DNA from: Piromyces finnis
Lineage: Eukaryota; Neocallimastigomycota; Neocallimastigomycetes; Neocallimastigales; Neocallimastigaceae
DNA: 64,000 nucleotides
Reading direction: 5' to 3'
Assembly: GCA_002104945.1 (NCBI GenBank)
Contig: MCFH01000027.1
Coordinates: 277,001 to 341,000 of the forward strand
Notes under the pieces: model-generated
Seen by the model: the letters and a program-made list of their open reading frames with translations, nothing else
What the model was told of the DNA's origin: nothing
The model's database searches: none
In this document: piece after piece, positions 26,201-45,738 of the stretch
Position numbering within the stretch: the stretch's first letter is position 1
Layout of the letters: every line of letters starts with the position of its first letter
Program-made: the position numbers and the translations under genes

Positions 26201-27079
26201 ATATTAAGTATTATTATTATTTTCTTCTTCTCCGAATACCTTTTTAATTTTTTTTTATTATAATTATTTATTCATTTTTTTTAATGTTTATCTTTTGGCA
26301 CATTTATTAAAAATCAAACCTAAATTAATATAAAAATAATTTTTTTTTTGGTTCAATGCTCAATTCTAATTATTAATAAAATTTTTTTTCTTCTTTTTTT
26401 TTTAATATTATTAAAAAAAAAATATTAAAAGATATATAAATAAAAAATTTTCTTTTTTTTTTTTTTCCTCGTTTTAACTTTTTATCCTTTTTTAATTCCT
26501 ATTCTTTTTTTTTTTTTTAAAAAGAAATTAAAACTAAAAAAAAAGAGACAATTAAAATTAATATTAAAAAGAAAACTTTTAATTATCATTTATTTAAATT
26601 TATATAAATGTTGATTTTTAATTGAATCTTTTCTTTATATTTAACATTATTTTTAAAAATAAAACCAAATATTTGAATTACAACACTACACACAAAAAAT
26701 ACCTATTAAAATCAAACTAACAATAAATATTTGTATATATACATAATAGAACAAAATAGAAATAAGAAAAACAGCAATTGAATTATGCAAAATAAATATT
26801 TAAATAATTAAAATTTAATTAAAAAATTAATAATTAAATTTTTTTAGTACAATTAAATAATATTAAGTAATATCAATTATTAATAGTTATAATAATAATA
26901 ATAATAAAAAAAGAAAAATTTTTTTGATATATTTTTAAATTAAAAAGATATTTTCTACCATTTTTCTTTCACAAAGGAAATAATAATATCTTTTTAATAA
27001 ATCACAATTCAAACAAATTATTTTATATAAAGTAGCAACCATTAAATATTTTTATTGAAAATATATAAATTATACCACA
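23222..27079. other. AT desert between the acidic orphan and the two-helix membrane protein
   Basis: 3.9 kb without supported genes. It contains one strong hairpin (23935-23976, listed separately), (TATAT)n-like tracts near 25105-25135, and poly-T tracts near 26452-26470. The frame at 26048-26263 is Phe/Ile/Leu-only and is treated as chance. Confidence 0.65.
23935..23976. repeat. Perfect 15-bp inverted repeat with 12-base loop
   Basis: Left arm TTATAGCATGAAAAA (23935-23949), loop TGTTGGATTACC, right arm TTTTTCATGCTATAA (23962-23976). All 15 pairs match. It lies about 710 bp downstream of the acidic orphan gene. It could be a small palindromic element, a structured RNA or a remnant of an inverted-repeat transposon. 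No target duplication was noticed. Confidence 0.85.
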
Positions 27080-28350
27080 ATGGAATACTTTGGAATTGAT
27101 GAGAAAGTTTTATATCCAAGTTCCTCTTTTCTTAGTAATGATAGTAGTATAATGGTAAATATATTATTAATAATATATTCAAAGATAAATTATATATTAA
27201 TTTTATAAATTTATTTATTTTTTTTTAAATTTTTTAGGAATCAAAACCAAAAAGAAGTTTGGGTAAATTAAGAGGAAGTGTAAAAGAAAAAAAAGATAAG
27301 AGTAAAAAAGGAACAAATGAAGCTAATACTACAACAAATCAATTAAGAAGAAATTTATCAAAGAAAAAGGTCGAAAGACCAGCCACTACAATTATTCGAA
27401 AAGAAGTTAATGCAATGTGGAATGAGGCATTAAAGGAAGAAAGAAATTATATTCGTGAACATTCTCCAGATAGAGTATCAAGAATTACTACTCTTTCTAA
27501 TGTTCAAGGTCTTAATGGAAATAAACGTTATCAAGAACCACAAAGTTTTGGTAAGAGAACAAATATGAATCTTGATTTTAGTATACCAATGCCATATGAA
27601 AAGAAAAAGGGTACATTATTCCGTAATTCAAATGGTAATAGAAGAAAGATATTTAGTAAAACATGGTGGTCTAATGTTCCAATCGGTGCTTATTTATTCT
27701 TCCTTGGTTTTCTTTTCCCACCATTATGGTATGTTGGTGCTATTTGTAGATTTAGAAAAGATAACACAGTAGAAGCAGAAATTGAACGTTCAAAATCAAA
27801 AAAAAATATTAAAAAATCATCAACAAAAGATGTTAATCGTGAATGGAGAAGTAAAATTAACAAAAATAAAACAAATAATGGCAATATCAATCAAAGTCAT
27901 GTTGAATTTAGTAATATTGAAGATCCAGAAAATAGTGAATCATGGAATTGGGGTATGGGAGGTGTTGGTGAACCAGAAGCTATTAATGTGAATTTTATGT
28001 CTGGTATCGAAGAATTTGAAAAACATAAACTTGCTGAAAATGAAAAATGGTGGAGAAAAATAAACATTTTAATGAGTGTATTATTTACCTTGTTTATTTT
28101 AGGTATTTTAGTTATTAAAAGAAAACAAATCTTTGGTGGTAATGATAGTTCCTCTACTTCTTCAAATAACAATTCCTACAGTACATTAAATGGTAACTTT
28201 AAAGGTAATAATGAAAATAATGGAGGGGTTATTTCAAGTTCATCCAATGATAATCTTGATAATAATAATAATTCTTCAAACAACTCTTCAAATAAAATAC
28301 CTCTTAATAATTTTGGTAGAGATGGAAATGGTGGTGAATTAGTCGATTAA
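27080..28350 (+). CDS. Basic, serine/asparagine-rich fungal membrane protein with two helices
   Basis: Two exons, 27080-27154 and 27238-28350 (GT-AG, phase 0), give 395 residues. There is no signal peptide. The N-terminal half is Lys/Arg-rich and probably cytosolic. Helix 1 lies in the segment WSNVPIGAYLFFLGFLFPPLW followed by YVGA; helix 2 follows EKWWRKIN as ILMSVLFTLFILGILVI. The pattern G-F-L-x-P-P-x-W-x-x-G-A, an acidic/basic linker, then W-R-x-x-N-x-x-M-S is one I associate with conserved but uncharacterised serine-rich fungal membrane proteins. The C-terminal tail is Ser/Asn/Gly. A role at the plasma membrane is likely but unproven. Confidence 0.7.
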
Positions 28351-28884
28351 ATTTAATATCTTTTCATCTTTCCTATCTAATTTATATCTACTATCTCTAT
28401 TTAATTTATGATATATATTCCTATATGAAAACAAAAATAATAACAAAAAAAGAAAAATTCTAAAATAAAGTTTAGATTAACTTTTTATCATCATATGTCA
28501 TATGAATATAGAAAATACAAATGCTATTATTAATTTTTTTATTTATTTATTTTTTTTTACAAAAAAAAAAAAAAAAGAAAAAAATTAAAATACAAAGAAA
28601 AAAAGAAAGAAATTAAGCAAATATTAAATTATATATAGGTTTTTTTTTTTTTTTTACACAATGACATATAAAATTTAATTTTTTCATTAAATAATATATA
28701 TATTGTTAATAAATGTACATTTCTTTATATCAAACTTTTTGTTTTTAAAAACTTTTCAATTATTATTTATTTGTAAATAATAATAATATACAAATTCATA
28801 AATATTTTTGAAATTAAATAAAAATAGAATAAAAAATGAAAAATTAGAAAAACATACTAATATTAAATAAATAAATTTAAACAA
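28351..28884. terminator. Shared 3' region of two convergent genes
   Basis: The + strand two-helix protein gene ends at 28350 and the - strand receptor gene ends at 28885. The 534 bases between contain poly-T and poly-A tracts (for example 28562-28575 and 28640-28656) and no gene. Both transcripts must end here. Confidence 0.5.
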
Positions 28885-31406
28885 TTAGTTACAAGTATTA
28901 GAATTTTTAGTATCAATGGAAGTAGAATTTGAAATATATGTATTAGTTTTTTCAATTTGACATTCATTACTATTAACATTTTTTGATGATGATTTTATTG
29001 AATTCATTTTTTCAACTATTTTTGTGTAACCCATTTTAGTTAGTTTTAAAGGAATAAATTCTTTAAGGTCTTCAGAATTAGCATTAGTGAGACTTGGACT
29101 TATCATTACAAAGATTATTCTACATCCAACCAACATATAGATACATATCAAGGTAACGACGCAATTAATAAGAGTAATTAATACAAAGTTTCTACCATAA
29201 TGATCAGAGGATAAATAAATTAGCAATTCTTCTAGTGTATAGTCTAACACATTTATAACAAAAACCAAATAAATATAACTGATATCACCAAACTTTCTTG
29301 AATTTTTTCCAACAATTATAATGAAAAAAATTAATAGATAAGACTATTTATAATAATAATAATAATAATAATGATAATAATAATAAATAAATAAATAAAT
29401 AAATAAATAAATTTATGTTAGAAAATGTTAATGATATTTTTTTTTTAATTTTCTATTTATTATTATTATAATAATAATAATAATAATAATATATATATAT
29501 ATATATAACTTACTATTCCATGCAAATAATATTCATAAACATAATGATCATAATCATAAGCATTATATTCATACATAGGGAAACGTGCAGTTAAAATATC
29601 TCCATATGACATATAATAAACATTATCGATAAATGCAATTATTGTTCTGTAGATGGTTGTTGCCAAAAAAATTCCAAAAAATAATAAAAGTAAACGTTTA
29701 TTACTCAAAGATTTTGAAATTACAAGTTTTGAATTAAAAATTCTATATATACGATAGGTGATAATAAACATTGGAATATAAATACAACAATATTTAATGG
29801 TTGTAAAAACAATGAATAATCTAGCTTTTAAAATGAAATAAGGTGGTAAACGAATTACTATTGAAATGATATTTAAAATGCATCCAAAAACAACAATATT
29901 ACAAAATAAAGGTGATACTACTTTTATATAAGGATGTTCTTTGTATTTATATATATAATACATAACCAAAAAACCAATAATAGTAGATATGATTGTAATA
30001 ATACAAGAAAGTACGGCACTAATACCCAAATTTGATGAAATAAGTTCTTTAATATTTTTAAAAATATATATAGTATTATCAATATCATTATATTCAATAT
30101 TGTCTCTTAGAGCCTGTGGTAATAAATATTCTATTTCAAAAAAGGATGGACTATATTTACTTTCAAATGTATCTTTCATATATAATCTATTCATTTTTTC
30201 TATCACATCACATAAATTATTTTCAGATTCACAGTAAGATTTAATATGTGAATCCCTTTCCTTTTTGGTAAGATCAAAGGTTGGAATGGTACCAAGATGT
30301 TCTGCTCTATATATTTGCATTTCTTTAGAAGTGAGTTCTTTAACAACAGCAGATAGAATTTCCGGATTCAATTGCGTTTCCTTATTCACTACTAAATATT
30401 TTTCTGTGAGTGTAGTGATATATTTTGGTGGGAGTATTGATAAAATATTTTCACCATCATTTAAAAAAGAATTGAAGGAAGCTTTTGATTTAAAGAAAGC
30501 ACTTTCATTATCTAAAAAGGAATAAAAGGCTTCATCTTGGAGTAAATAGAGTGAATTTTCTACATCTTGATCGGAAAGAGACATAATAAAATCAAAAAAT
30601 GTGTTAAAAAAACCATTGGCAGTTTCATTATAAAAGGCATTAAAAAAATTTGGATCATATTCTTTTGTAATATTCATATGATTATAAGCATACTCTATCA
30701 TAAAACTTAACATATCATCATCATCACTAAGAGATAAAACCATTGGATGGGATGGTTCTTCTTTTATATTATCTAAAAGATCATTCCAAGTTATTGTTTT
30801 CATTTTATCTGCTAATCTTTTTATTTTGTCATCACCGGCATTATAATAGAGAAGATCAAAATCTATTTCATAAGGAATACCATATAAATGATCTTTATAA
30901 TATCCATCCTTTAAAACTTTAGGATCATGATAATCGATATCCTTTTCATTCATATATGAAGAAAGATCCAACAAAAGTTCAAGAGATGGTTTTAAAATAT
31001 AAAAAAAATATTCAATCATTTCTGTTTCGGTCAAAGCAATATCATTATATAGAATTCGATCATCAATAACCATCATATCATATTTATTTTTTCTAAAACC
31101 CTCAATAACATTTTCCTCGTAGTTTGAATAATCATTTGCACCATAATACCATTTACAATAACGGCAGGAAGTATTAAAATAATCATAAAAATCTATTGAT
31201 ATGTCAATATCTTTAAATATTGGGTTTTCTTTACTTTTTTCGATAAAATAGGCATTAGTTAAAGACTTATAATTATTTTCCCATTCTTTCGGTAATATAG
31301 CACCAGACATATCTGATTTTTTCATTAATATTCTAATTTCAGTTTTGCTTCCATGAATCGAATTGATAAATCCAAACAGGATTACTATAATCAATAATCT
31401 AAACAT
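28885..31406 (-). CDS. Class C (GABA-B-like) seven-helix receptor with bacterial-type sugar-binding domain
   Basis: Two exons, 29514-31406 and 28885-29343, joined in phase 0, give 783 residues. Residues 1-19 are a signal peptide. Residues about 25-400 resemble family 1 extracellular solute-binding proteins (MalE/UgpB type), with the signature LYGIPYEIDFDLLYYNAG preceded by LSSYMNEKDIDYHD and followed by TWNDLL. Seven hydrophobic helices start near residue 455 (LGISAVLSCIITIISTIIG), through VVSPLFCNIVVFGCILNI and ARLFIVFTTIKYCC, to NFVLITLINCVVTLICIYM. The C-terminal tail of about 75 residues is cytosolic and Ser/Asn-rich. Class C receptors with such ligand domains are known to be expanded in anaerobic gut fungi. 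It probably senses plant sugars or glycans (inference). The single intron cuts between helices 4 and 5. Confidence 0.85.
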
Positions 31407-32022
31407 TTTGTTAAAAATTAATTAGTTTATTCTTCTTATTATTATTTTATTTTATTTTATTTTAAAATAGAAAAAAAAAAAAGAAAATAAAATAAATAAA
31501 AATTTTTTAAAAAATTTTGTATTTTATCCATTATATATTAATTTCAAATATTTAGGATGAATATAGTGGAAAAAGAATTACCACACTATAATTATTCAAA
31601 GAATCATAATTTTTATTTTGTATACCTAAAGAGGGAAAAATAGTATAATTATTAAAAATAAAGTTTTTTTTTATTAAAAATAAAGTTTTTTTTTATTAAA
31701 AATTTAAAACATTTAAAAATGCTAAAAAACTTTTTAATAATTTACATATGATATTAAGATTATCCTTTTTTCTCTTATATATAGGGAAAAACATATTAAA
31801 AATATAGTTTATTTTTCACAAAAATAATAATGTGATATTGAAATAGTTATTTTCTATATTCTTTTTTTCTTTTTTATTTTATTCGATAAAAATAATTAAT
31901 TTTAAATACATTATAGTTCTAATATAAGTATTGGATTTTAATTTTTTTTATCATATATTTTGTAAATTATAAAATTATAAGAAAAACATAATAAGCTGAA
32001 AAATATTAATTATTGATAAATA
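31407..32022. promoter_or_regulatory. Divergent promoter region of receptor and four-helix protein
   Basis: The receptor start (31406, - strand) and the four-helix gene start (32023, + strand) face away from each other across 616 bases. A 22-bp tandem duplication, AAAATAAAGTTTTTTTTTATT, lies at about 31655-31700. An imperfect palindrome, TAGTGG...CCACACTA, lies at about 31564-31590. No known factor site can be named. Confidence 0.5.
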
Positions 32023-33046
32023 ATGAATCTCTTTAAAGATAACAGTAAATTATTTTTTTTAACATGTCTTCCAGATAATATATCCGCTATAATTTCAGTT
32101 TTTTTAATGATGGTAAATATTGAAGGAAAAAATTAATATAAATACAATTTAAATTTCATCACTAATATATTGAACAATTGGGCTATTTGTATATATTTAT
32201 TTTAAAAAGGGAGTATGTATAGTCTCCTATCATATGAATAGAATGATTGATGTACTTGTTGGTGAATTTGTAACTAATGGTTCAAAATTTTCATTAATCA
32301 TGATAAGTATATCATTTTTGGCTTTTCTTATTGGAATTTTAATAGTAAATTTTCCATCTATTTTTTATTTTTACTTTGAAAATATAAATAAAATATTTAA
32401 CTAATGATTTTTTTTTTATTTTAAAAAATGATATGAATAAAAACATCTTTTCATTAATGATAATAATTTTTATTAAGGAAAAGAAGAAAAAAATAATATT
32501 TCTATTAAAACAATTAACAAGCATTTTGATTCTATATATCTTTATTGGTTTCTCATGTTTTTATTACAATTTATTATCATTAGTCGCAAGTAATGACTAT
32601 CGTGATGAATATAATGTACATTATTACTATGCCGACATATACATAGAAGATCATCCTGATGAAGACTATGATGATATAGTAAAATATTACAAAAAAAAGT
32701 TATATCTTGAATCTTTATTACATGTAGTATCATTAGCAATTTTAGTAAGTAGAAAATTTATATAATTTATATTCTAAAAATTCCTTTTAGAAATATATAA
32801 AATAATAATAGTTATTGATTTTTAATAAAATTAATCCTTTTTATTCTTTTTTTTTTTTTCTTTAAAAAAATATATATATATATATAGGTATATTATTATA
32901 ATGTAACAACAGTATTTATTAACAAAAAAGAAAAGGAATACAATGGAGAAAATGAAATATTATTTGAAAAATTTAATTCATCAAATAGGAATAGTAATAT
33001 TAATTCCAATATTACTACTAATGAAACAGCAACTAATACTAAATAA
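32023..33046 (+). CDS. Small four-helix membrane protein, unknown family
   Basis: Four exons, 32023-32112, 32210-32344, 32478-32744 and 32888-33046, are all phase 0 and give 216 residues. Hydrophobic segments: LPDNISAIISVFLMM, FSLIMISISFLAFLIGILI, LTSILILYIFIGFSCFYY, and LESLLHVVSLAILVYYY, which is itself split by the third intron. Between helices 3 and 4 lies an acidic loop with EDHPDEDYDDI. The tail has several N-x-T/S sites. The four-helix layout recalls claudin/tetraspan-type proteins, but no Cys-Cys-Gly or other family signature is present. The family is unknown. All introns at phase 0 and frame continuity over 651 nt support a real gene. Confidence 0.68.
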
Positions 33047-33742
33047 ATTTTCTTGAAATTTTTTGATTTAATTTCATGTATAAAATATATGAATATAGGC
33101 ATTAATATTTTTAAAAAAATAAATTATTAAATTATTTATTATAATATTAATAATATTTATAATTTTAAAACTTTTTATTAATTATTATGATAATAAAACA
33201 AATCACTATTTTATAATGAATTCTTTTTTACACACACTTTTGGTTATTAATTTATTTAAGATAAATATACTAAAATATTAATATAATAACTTTTATATAG
33301 TATGCATCCTTTTTAACCCTTTTTTATATATTTATATCTTTATTGTAATTATATGAAAAATAAAAAGAGAAAAAATAATTTTTTAATAAAGTTATTTTAT
33401 TTATTTATTATATACAATTTAATTCATTATTTATATAATATAATGGTGATGAAATAAATATAAATATTTTAAAGAAAAAAAAATTCTATATATATAAATA
33501 GTCATACTAACGAATTAATTATAATAATTTATAATTTATATATAAAAAGTATAAGAAAATAAAAAAAATCATAACGTATGTCTTTATGTTTTCATTATAA
33601 TATTTCATAATTTCGTTAGAAAATATAAAGGAATATAGATCATTAAAAATTAGTAAATTTTAAATATTATATAAGATAATTTTAAAATTTTATATTATAA
33701 AATATATTTAATAATATGTAATAAAAAAGTCTTTTTTTTATT
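33047..33742. terminator. Convergent 3' region
   Basis: About 700 bases between the ends of the + strand four-helix gene and the - strand surface protein gene. It is AT-only with no coding support. Both transcripts end here. Confidence 0.5.
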
Positions 33743-36205
<2,463 letters not shown>

Positions 36206-37409
36206 TTTTTTTTTTTTTTCTATTTAAGAATTAATATTTCTCTATTAAAATAAATAGTAATGGTATTGTATTTTTTTTTTTTTTAAGTTTTTTTTTTTAA
36301 GTTTTTTTTTTTTTGAGTTTTTTTATTTTAAATATATTTTCTAAAAAAAATAATAAAATGATATTTAATAATTTTCTTATTTAACATAATTAATAATTGA
36401 TAAAGTTTACAATCATCATTCTTAATTATTATTACTTATTAATGAATCTTTTTTTGAGATTATAAAAAAATAATATTTAAGATTATATGTGACAATATTT
36501 TAAAACTTAATAATATGATAGAAATATCTATTTTTAATTATATCCATAAAAAAGATATTTAATAAAATCTTTAAATATTTCGATTAAATATTAAATATTT
36601 ATATATAAAGTTAGATGTGATATTATCATTCTTGTATTGTGCTTTTTTTTTTTTTTTTTTTTTTTTACAATTTATTCCTACTTTATATTAAATATATTTA
36701 TGTATATGTATTTTTTATTATTTTTAAAGTGAAATCAATGCTTTAAATATTTATATAGTAATAACAGCAATGTTTAAAAATTTTATTATTTTGCAAAAAT
36801 CTTTCATAAATGTCAAAACAATTCTTAATAATTCGACTAAAAAAATTTATTTTATAGTTTCTCTATTAAAATAATAATTATAACAATAATTAAAAGGTTT
36901 TAGATGAATAATATTTTTTGATGTTAATTATTTTAACGTTGAAACTTTGTTCCAAACTCAATTTTATTATATATTTATATACATTTAAATAAAGATACTA
37001 AAATAATAAATAAATATATATTTTTCGAAATATAAATTTTACCTTTATTACAATAAATAAATTATAATTAAAGTGAAAATATAAAATAGGTATAATTATT
37101 AATATTTTTTTTCTTTTTAAATAAAAAAAAAGAATCTACTACATATCTAGAACTAACATATGATAAATAATGAAATACATACAAAAATTTAGATAGAATA
37201 AATAATTTATATATATTAATATGAAGAAAATAAATTTGCTTTCTTTTCAAATAATATAATTATTTTAACTTTATAAAAATAACATTAATCTAATAAATAA
37301 TATAATAATAAACGGATAATATTTGAATTAAAAATAAAATAAAATAATTTAACACATATAACATATATAATTTTTTAAAAATAGGGGTGGAAAGGAAGAA
37401 TGAGACTTA
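36206..37409. other. Intergenic region, promoter of the surface protein and 3' flank of TGS1
   Basis: 1.2 kb with poly-T tracts (about 36206-36219, 36271-36284 and 36643-36666) and no supported gene. The frame at 37068-37250 is A/T-only and taken as chance. Confidence 0.6.
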
Positions 37410-41749
<4,340 letters not shown>

Positions 41750-42545
41750 ACTGTTATTTTATATATATAATTATATATAATTGTTTATAATATTAAACTT
41801 TATTTTTATTATATATAGATTGATATTTTTAAAAATTATATTATATTACGTTTTATATATAAAATTATAAATTCCTGAAATTATATTAACAAATATAAGC
41901 GCTTAAAAAGACCGATTTTCATAATTTCTTTCTTAACTTTTTTTTTTTTTTTTTTTTTTTTTGAAAGAAAAATTCTCTTAAAATGATACATCAAAAAATT
42001 AATTTATTTTATTTCATTTTATTTAAAAAACTCAAACATTTAATAATTATTTAGCAATAATGTATACATTCTATTAAAATTAGTATGGCTGATGTATATA
42101 TTTCTCCAATTAATAGTAAATATAAAATATTTTTAAACAATAAAATACTTTATATATATATATATATTTTCTACTTAGATTAATAAGCTTTTTTTGTATA
42201 GTAAGATATTAGTAGGATATATAATGAGAGTAAATAAATTATAATTTATATTTAATATCATATATTTAATATATTTAATAAATAGTAATTATTTAAAAAA
42301 AGTCATTTTGTTAATTATTATTTATTTTTTAGTAGTGTAAAAAAATATTCTTTAATGAAATGTAAAAAATTATATGGCTTATATTATGGAATTATACATT
42401 AAATAATTATATTTAAAATTTATGTAGTTTGTACATATATTAAATTAATTCATCATTTCTTCAATAACAAAACAAAACACTAACTTTAAAAACAATTACT
42501 TTATTTCATATATTTAAAAAAATAATATATAATTATGGCATAACA
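41750..42545. promoter_or_regulatory. Divergent promoter of TGS1 and the multi-BRCT gene
   Basis: 796 bases separate two genes transcribed in opposite directions. It contains a T-tract at 41939-41962 and AT-only filler. No defined motif can be named. Confidence 0.5.
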
Positions 42546-45300
42546 ATGAGTTTTTATAAAGATATTGTTATATGTTGTTCCTCGTTAAGTTTAGAAGAAA
42601 AAGTAAATAACAAGTTTTTATATGAACTTTAACATAAATAATAATTAATTAATTATTATAATTAGAAAGGAAATTGATAATAATGCTTAACAAATATTTC
42701 CAATAGGAAAAACAATATAATGCAATTAAATTATTAGGTGGTTCTTATAAAAAAAATTTGACTAGAAAAGTTACACATTTGATAACAGATAGTACCGAAT
42801 CAGAGAAATACGAAGTAAAATATAAATTATATTTTCAAAATTTCAAAATTTCAAATTTCAAAATCTAAATTTCAAATTTCAAATTTTGTATTTTGTATAA
42901 ATTTAATTTTTAATTATAGATTTCTATTCAAATAGGTATACCAGTATTAACACCACAATGGATATATCATTGTCTACAAAATAGAGATAGTAATCTCAAT
43001 CCCTATGAGGTATATATTTGTTTATAGTATCAACCCTCTAAAATCTTTAAAATAAATTTTTATATAAAATCATAATTAATAAAATTATAAAATTAAAGGA
43101 AATGAAGAATTTTTTATATAAACCATTCAATGATTATGTTATAAACATTCCTGATACTACATATGGTAACAATATTTTAATTTGAAATTTTAAATATATA
43201 TATTCTTTTCAAAATTAATATTCTTTGAAAAATAGATAAAGATAATTGTAGTTATTTAATAAAAATTATTGAATATCTTGGTGGTGTGTTTGAAGAACAA
43301 GTAAATAGTGATTGTACTCATGTAGTAACAAATATATCCTTTTTATTTTTAATAATAAAAATTTAATATCTCAATATCTTTATCATCCTTAACGATTCTA
43401 TACAATCCATATAATAGTACATATGATATTTTGAGAAGAGTAAATGTAAAGGTATATACTCCAGACTGGGTTTATGAAAACTATCTTAAATATGGTATCA
43501 TTATATAAATAAAAACAATATTAAATGAAAATAATAAAAAAAAAAAAAGAAAAGAAAGAAAAAAAAAAAAATTAACATTTCTATCATAATTAATTAACTT
43601 TTTAAATAGTCTTTTACATTGAAAAAATAAATTATAAAGAAAATTTAAAAATCAAGTCTGAAATTGAAAATTTTAACTTTTTCAGAAAAAAGATTTTTTA
43701 TTTAAGTGATAGTTTTTCAGAGGAAACTAAAAAAATGTTGTTAAAAATAATATTAAAAGGAAAAGGGAATTGTTCAAAAGAACTAACAAATGATGTAACA
43801 ACATTTATTACAAAAGAACAAATATTAGATAAAAAGTATATAGTAACATTATCATTTTGTCCATTAATAAGCATAATTTTAAAGTTAACTTGACAATCCT
43901 ATTTATATTTTGAATTTATAATAAAATAAAGCGATAAAAAATTACTACTACAATCTTCATGTGGAACATGTATTTTTATTAATTATAGTTGGTTATTAAA
44001 ATGTTACTTTGATAAATGTTATATTCCGGAAAGTTTTTATGAAATACCAAGTAAGTTAATAAAAATATTTATATAATATATATAATAACATAAATCAAAT
44101 TAAATCAATTATTAACAAAACATTTATTTTTTTATTATTAAAATGAGATTCATTTCAAAATTCTTCTTCAGTTAATGGTTCATTATTTAAAGGATTAACG
44201 TTTTTTATATACAATTTTGAATCCGTGAAAGTATATATCAAAATTATTAATAATATTAAATAATCTAATTAATTATATAATAATTATTACATAATTTTAT
44301 TAATATAAAGGAAAATTCATTAAAAGAATTAATCATGCTTCAGCAAGGAACAATTTATAATAAAAAATCACCAATTGAGGTTAATGGTGAATTATTAATA
44401 GTAACTTCATTCACAAGGTGAATAAATTGTAAATTGTTATTTAATTAAAGCTCTTATTTCAGTAATTGTCAAATAATTAATTAATAAATATTATAAATAT
44501 AATAGAGAATTTGATTCATCTTTCATAAATGAATTTCCTATGAAAACAAAACTAATAACAAATTACTGGGTTGAAAAATGCATATTGGTAACTTTAAATA
44601 AATTATTAATATAAAAAATATTAAAATAATATTAACTATAAATTACTAATAATATTATACAATAAATAATAAAGAAAAAAAAACTTTATGATTTTGATAA
44701 ATGCCCACTTTTTATACCTTGTAACTTAAGGACAAAGATAAATGGTAATTTTTATACTATTAAAATATTATTAAATAACAATGATTATTATATTTATAAT
44801 AATTAATATTTAAACCATTGGAATATCAAAAAGGTTTTGAATTTTTAAAAATTACAATAACTGGATTTAATAAATTCGAAAAACTATATATTAAAAAATT
44901 AATACTAAAGATGGGTATTATTAATGAATTTTTCTATTTATAAAATAATATATTATTCTGATAAATATAAAATAATAATCAAAAAAAATATTTTTATTAA
45001 ATATTCAAAATAAAGGAAGTACATATACAACTGAACTATCACAAAACAACACCTTTTTAATATGTCATGATGATAATGCAGTATCTGAAAAATGTATAAA
45101 AGCTTCTGAATGGAATGTGCCTATTATTTTAGTTCAATGGCTATATGATTGCTATAATAATGTAATATTTTCTCTATTTTTTTTTTTTTTTTTTCATATT
45201 ATATAATATATTTAATTTTCAACATCTAATATAAACTTTATTTTTATTATTGTAATAGAAAAACTTCTTATGTTACGACAATTATCAAGTTAAATTTTGA
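42546..45300 (+). CDS. Multi-BRCT checkpoint/replication protein, TopBP1/Dpb11/Rad4-like
   Basis: Fifteen exons: 42546-42602, 42707-42814, 42920-43009, 43099-43165, 43236-43333, 43404-43494, 43610-43835, 43932-44050, 44148-44230, 44311-44417, 44506-44587, 44675-44744, 44834-44914, 45016-45161 and 45259-45300. They total 1467 nt, 488 residues. BRCT1 starts at residue 1 (YKDIVICCSSLS...LLGGSY...VTHLI...GIPVLTPQWIYHC). BRCT2 follows (CSYLIKIIEYLGGVF...CTHVVTN...VKVYTPDWVYEN), then a diverged third (KIFYLSDSF), a fourth (LFKGLTFFIYNF...TNYWVEKC) and a fifth (FLKITITGFNKF...VPIILVQWLYDC). Such scaffolds bind phosphoproteins in replication initiation and the DNA damage checkpoint. It is shorter than human TopBP1 and ends right after the last BRCT. 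Intron 5 is of U12 AT-AC type. Confidence 0.85.
43334..43403 (+). other. U12-type AT-AC intron in the BRCT gene
   Basis: A 70-base intron starting ATATCCTTTTT and ending CTATAC, with the branch-site sequence TCCTTAAC at 43386-43393; the likely branch A is 11-12 bases before the end. These are the canonical minor-spliceosome signals. Removing it joins CTHVVTN to NPYNSTYDILRRV in frame and restores BRCT2. The GT-AG alternatives tested (GTAACA or GTAGTA to the next AG) leave an in-frame stop. Confidence 0.88.
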
Positions 45301-45535
45301 AAGATAGCTAATAAAGTAAATATTATAAAAAACAGTATATATTAATAACAGCGTTTTAAAAATATCTTGTTATAATAATAAATAAATGTAAATTTATTGT
45401 AATTATATTTAACTTTTTAAAATTAAAAAATATTGAAAAGAAATTATTTTATTATTGTAAGACCATTTTTTTAGACCTCATACTTTATAAATTATTATGA
45501 TTATAATAAATAAATAACACAAAATAATTATATTT

Positions 45536-45566
<31 letters not shown>

Positions 45567-45738
45567 TTTTTGATACCAGCAAAAAAATGAATATTATATA
45601 TTATATCTTTTTGATATGGATTAAAATAAATTAAAACTATGATAGTAATTTAAATTGAATTTTTTAATTTAAATCCCAATAATTTATTTAAATTTCACAT
45701 TATATAATGAATATGTTATATTAAAATAAAAATTAACT
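45301..45738. terminator. Convergent 3' region of BRCT and MEKHLA genes
   Basis: 438 bases, AT-only, with a T-tract at 45549-45571. The + strand BRCT gene and the - strand MEKHLA gene both end here. Confidence 0.5.

Noticed and set aside
26048-26263. 71-residue Phe/Ile/Leu frame in the gene desert
   Set aside because: Composition equals random T-rich DNA, with no neighbours, no exon continuity and no family resemblance.
43325-43410. GT-AG intron from GTAACA to the AG in ATAATAG
   Set aside because: It would join in a frame giving an immediate TGA stop and lose BRCT2 residues, whereas the AT-AC choice keeps frame and motif.
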